From Acidobacteriota bacterium (GTDB lineage Bacteria > Acidobacteriota > Terriglobia > Terriglobales > Acidobacteriaceae): DNA of 5,336 nucleotides. Positions 4,954-5,336 of the stretch are shown in pieces. Position numbers and translations under genes: made by a program. A model generated the notes under the pieces. The model saw only the letters and a list, made by a program, of their open reading frames with translations. It did not search any database and was not told where the DNA came from. The stretch lies in the NCBI GenBank assembly GCA_003224785.1, contig QHZV01000276.1, positions 1 through 5,336 on the forward strand. The letters are read 5' to 3'. The first letter of the stretch is position 1; each line of letters begins with the position of its first letter.

Positions 4954-5336
4954 CTACTTCTTGCCTTCGATCTCTACCAGCCGCGCCCTCGCCATCCTCT
5001 TGAGCAAAGTAGCCGGGATGGGCTGGTCCACCGGAAATTGAACCGTCCCTTTCGAGATGCGATAGCTCTTCAGTTCATCCCTGAGCTTCGCGATCACAGA
5101 TGCGGTGGGGAACACGCTGCAATGATCTGAAAACGCCGCATACCACATCACCATTCGCTTGTATCGGAACGCTGGAATTCCATAGCTGATAACCTCAGTC
5201 GTTTCCGCCGGCACGACCGAACCAATCGCCGCACGGACCTTATTCAGCGTGCTGCGAGCGGGTTCGGGAACAGCGGCCAGATATTCATCCACGCTCCTCG
5301 GCTTGGCCCTGCCTTTTGCAGCAGCTCCCTTGCTGG
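4954..5336 (-). CDS. DUF1801 (YdhG-like) domain protein, N-terminus outside the window
   Basis: The visible 126 residues form a nearly complete DUF1801 domain. VDEYLAAVPEPARSTLNKVR near the start is followed by VPAETTEVISYGIPAF, the hydrophobic VMWYAAF, and HCSVFPTASVIAKLRDELKSY. Then come ISKGTVQFPVDQPIP and a basic C-terminal helix ending in a Lys-rich tail (EIEGKK) and TAG. The fold is shared with the YdhG/frataxin-like group; Bacillus subtilis YdhG (Fra) has been described as an iron chaperone, but most members of this branch have no proven function. A GTG at 5292 could start the domain, yet the frame stays open to the window edge. It adds Lys/Arg/Ala-rich residues (such as AAAKGRAKPRS) typical of the N-terminal tail of these proteins, and the purines before the GTG are too close to act as a ribosome site. 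I therefore treat the gene as cut by the right edge. Probably cytoplasmic. Confidence 0.9.
   Translation of the reverse strand, partial: SKGAAAKGRAKPRSVDEYLAAVPEPARSTLNKVRAAIGSVVPAETTEVISYGIPAFRYKRMVMWYAAFSDHCSVFPTASVIAKLRDELKSYRISKGTVQFPVDQPIPATLLKRMARARLVEIEGKK

Noticed and set aside
4789..5130. 113-residue plus-strand open frame spanning the gene-free stretch and part of DUF1801
   Set aside because: More than half is antisense to a well-supported DUF1801 gene, and there is no Shine-Dalgarno before its start and no recognisable domain.

Overview
The window looks like ordinary chromosomal DNA of a free-living bacterium of moderate-to-high GC. I suspect Acidobacteriota (Terriglobia/Koribacter-like) from the mix of families: a small CX4C/CX2C zinc-ribbon protein, a DUF2277 protein, a DUF1801 protein, an orphan REC/HD-GYP regulator and a secreted M20D hydrolase. 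That placement is inference from gene content and style; no rRNA or other phylogenetic marker is present.

Layout, left to right. (1) The C-terminal part of larB (plus strand, cut by the left edge) encodes the NaAD carboxylase/hydrolase of nickel-pincer cofactor synthesis. (2) A small zinc-ribbon protein follows on the plus strand and converges with (3), a minus-strand family 2 glycosyltransferase of the polyprenyl-phosphate sugar synthase type; their stop codons share the bases CTAA. (4) Upstream of the glycosyltransferase, also on the minus strand, is a REC-HD-GYP response regulator, a predicted cyclic-di-GMP phosphodiesterase. (5) Divergent from it, across a 142-bp gap containing two palindromes, is an exported M20D-type amidohydrolase/peptidase on the plus strand. 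(6) This converges, with a 7-bp overlap, on a small minus-strand DUF2277 gene. (7) About 300 bp without a convincing gene follow, holding three head-to-tail copies of a 14-bp repeat and a nested inverted repeat of about 90 bp. (8) A minus-strand DUF1801 gene runs off the right edge.

The genes switch strand often and do not form an evident pathway operon. The only same-strand neighbours with moderate spacing are the HD-GYP regulator and the glycosyltransferase (100 bp apart). A link between c-di-GMP signalling and a surface glycan is possible but unproven. No mobile element, tRNA, rRNA, CRISPR array or phage gene was seen. The least explained DNA is the intergenic stretch 4652-4953.
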